A stretch of 64,000 nt of DNA from Prevotella bivia DSM 20514. GTDB lineage: Bacteria > Bacteroidota > Bacteroidia > Bacteroidales > Bacteroidaceae. The notes beneath the pieces are model-generated. The model saw nothing but the letters and a program-made list of their open reading frames with translations, did not search any database and was not told the DNA's origin. The position numbers and the translations under genes were made by a program. Numbering within the stretch: position 1 is the stretch's first letter; each line of letters starts with the position of its first letter. The DNA lies in the NCBI RefSeq assembly GCF_000262545.1, contig NZ_JH660660.1, forward strand, positions 1,892,482 through 1,956,481, read 5' to 3'. Positions 62,899 through 64,000 of the stretch are shown here, piece after piece.

Positions 62899-64000
62899 AT
62901 GAAAAAATATAGTTTTTGTTTCGTTCTTATATTGATGCTATGTACATCATGTGATGATTTCATCTTTGGTAACATGCACATCAATTACAACGAAAACCCA
63001 CTTGAACACAAAGAAGTACCACACAGCGGTGCGGATGCCATGGTTGACAGCTTGAAGAAAAAAGCTCCCTTTGGTGACGCCATGAACAATCCCGACCAAG
63101 ATGGTGCATTCAACAACTGGGCTCGCTGCTTAGTAATGTTCAAAGAGGGACACTCACACGGAGATGAAAAATTTCATGGCAATTATGTTTACCCAGCAGC
63201 GCCATGGAGACAAGAAGAATTTGTCATAGTAGAAAACAACTCACAAAAGTTTCCTACTGTAAAGGTGGAATGGGAAAAGAGTATTCAAACTGTTTTTGAA
63301 AAGAAGTTAGGCGCGCCTACTCCCCAGCAGCCTTACATTCGCCTTATAGGTGGAGATAAAAACCTTTGGGGTATATGCTTGTACTTCTTGGATAAAGATG
63401 GAAAGTTGCTTAACGATGAGATATATAAGCACTCTGATGAGTATCAAATATTCTTTACCATCAGTGACGTAGATGATAAAGGTAACCCATACAAGATCGA
63501 AGACTGTAGAGGTACATGGGAAGCTGACAAAAATGGGAAAGATGGCAAAGTAGGTGAGCATCCTGTCGTATCGCCTTATTTCGAAGGAGTAGATAAGAAC
63601 GAAAGTTTAGGTCACGATATCTTCATGCGTAGACAAAATGCAACCAAGAATTTGTTTGAATATGCCTACCGTGACACATGGCATCAGAATGCCATGGCTG
63701 ACGGTATGCGCGAGTTTTACAACATTAGGTTGCTGCCACCCCTTGCTGCCACCGATGCTAATTCATGCGTTTCCTATGACAAGGACTGTGTAGGACTAAA
63801 AGGACATATCAACTTTTACTATGAGGCTAACGAGCCTACCTCTAACTTTAGACCTGAAATAGATCCACGATATGGGGCTGGAGCGAAAGACACATGGCCT
63901 TTCATGGTAAAAGGTTTTTCCGGTGAGCCGGTAGCATATAGCCGTACTTCATACATATTGCCCAAATTCTATCTTTCCGTAAGAGTTATGAAATGTCAAA
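62899..64000 (+). CDS. Lipoprotein with GHSHG motif, 3' end outside window
   Basis: ATG at 62899 opens MKKYSFCFVLILMLCTSC (lipobox Cys18), and the frame is open for 367 codons to the window edge without a stop. It shares a layout with the preceding gene: a KEGHSHGDEKFHG stretch where that one has GKGHSQ, in both cases early in the mature protein. This is a His-rich motif of the kind that binds zinc or other metals. It has several Cys and aromatic residues and is probably surface-exposed. It lies 165 bases behind the 501-aa gene with no hairpin between, so it is most likely in the same operon. Confidence 0.82.
   Translation, partial: MKKYSFCFVLILMLCTSCDDFIFGNMHINYNENPLEHKEVPHSGADAMVDSLKKKAPFGDAMNNPDQDGAFNNWARCLVMFKEGHSHGDEKFHGNYVYPAAPWRQEEFVIVENNSQKFPTVKVEWEKSIQTVFEKKLGAPTPQQPYIRLIGGDKNLWGICLYFLDKDGKLLNDEIYKHSDEYQIFFTISDVDDKGNPYKIEDCRGTWEADKNGKDGKVGEHPVVSPYFEGVDKNESLGHDIFMRRQNATKNLFEYAYRDTWHQNAMADGMREFYNIRLLPPLAATDANSCVSYDKDCVGLKGHINFYYEANEPTSNFRPEIDPRYGAGAKDTWPFMVKGFSGEPVAYSRTSYILPKFYLSVRVMKCQ

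Overview
The window looks like chromosomal DNA of a Bacteroidales bacterium, most likely a Prevotella-type member of the Prevotellaceae. The grounds are low G+C, SusC/SusD pairs, many lipoproteins, lpxC fused to fabZ, a DUF4112/DUF1573 gene set, and repeated promoters of the Bacteroidetes TAnnTTTG type. No rRNA, tRNA, CRISPR array, insertion sequence or intact mobile element was seen. The assignment is inferred from gene content, not from a phylogenetic marker search.

Layout. Bases 1-5.7 kb hold the end of a secreted GHL10-type glycosidase-like gene, an unrecognised secreted protein, a metzincin lipoprotein and a TPR lipoprotein. Bases 5.9-18.8 kb form a polysaccharide utilisation locus: a minus-strand operon susC-susD-GH18-(DUF1735+LamG)-DUF1735, a divergent GH29 alpha-L-fucosidase and AmpG-like transporter, and a GH20 beta-hexosaminidase. 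The enzyme set fits foraging on host N-glycans: an endo-acting GH18 releases the glycan at the surface, SusCD imports it, and fucosidase and hexosaminidase trim it in the periplasm. No regulator is linked.

Bases 19-38 kb are mostly minus-strand housekeeping genes: DUF1573, DUF4112, a Pif1-like helicase, penicillin-binding protein 1A, the lipid A operon lpxD-lpxC/fabZ-lpxA-miaA, an HD hydrolase, prfA-pyrF, purM, aroE, ubiE, purC and phoH. Bases 38-52.6 kb are mostly plus strand: a DUF5715 M15-like protein, rplU-rpmA, serS, a fused NfnAB-type oxidoreductase, uridine phosphorylase, mnmE, an iron-type ABC importer pair without ATPase, and a uracil permease. YhcH and a DASS symporter lie on the other strand. 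Bases 52.7-58 kb hold hemW, a divergent EF-G paralogue with a degenerate GTPase domain, two AT-rich lipoproteins and a broken small gene. The right end (58.8 kb to the edge) carries a TonB-dependent receptor followed by two large lipoproteins with GHSQ/GHSH motifs. The second of these runs off the window. This receptor-lipoprotein locus is the best candidate here for a little-described uptake system.

Two dispersed repeat families stand out. One is a composite element with inverted 7-bp (GAGARKT-type) arms around a 9-bp-periodic CTAG core. It sits at gene ends at 5.7 kb and 45.1 kb, with an arm-only relic at 7.5 kb; at 45.1 kb it abuts mnmE, which has no ATG start. The other is an array of 15-bp near-palindromes (AAAAGGTTACCTTTT-like) spaced exactly 22 bp apart, at 20.3 kb and 38.9 kb, with a possible degenerate third copy at 46.6 kb.
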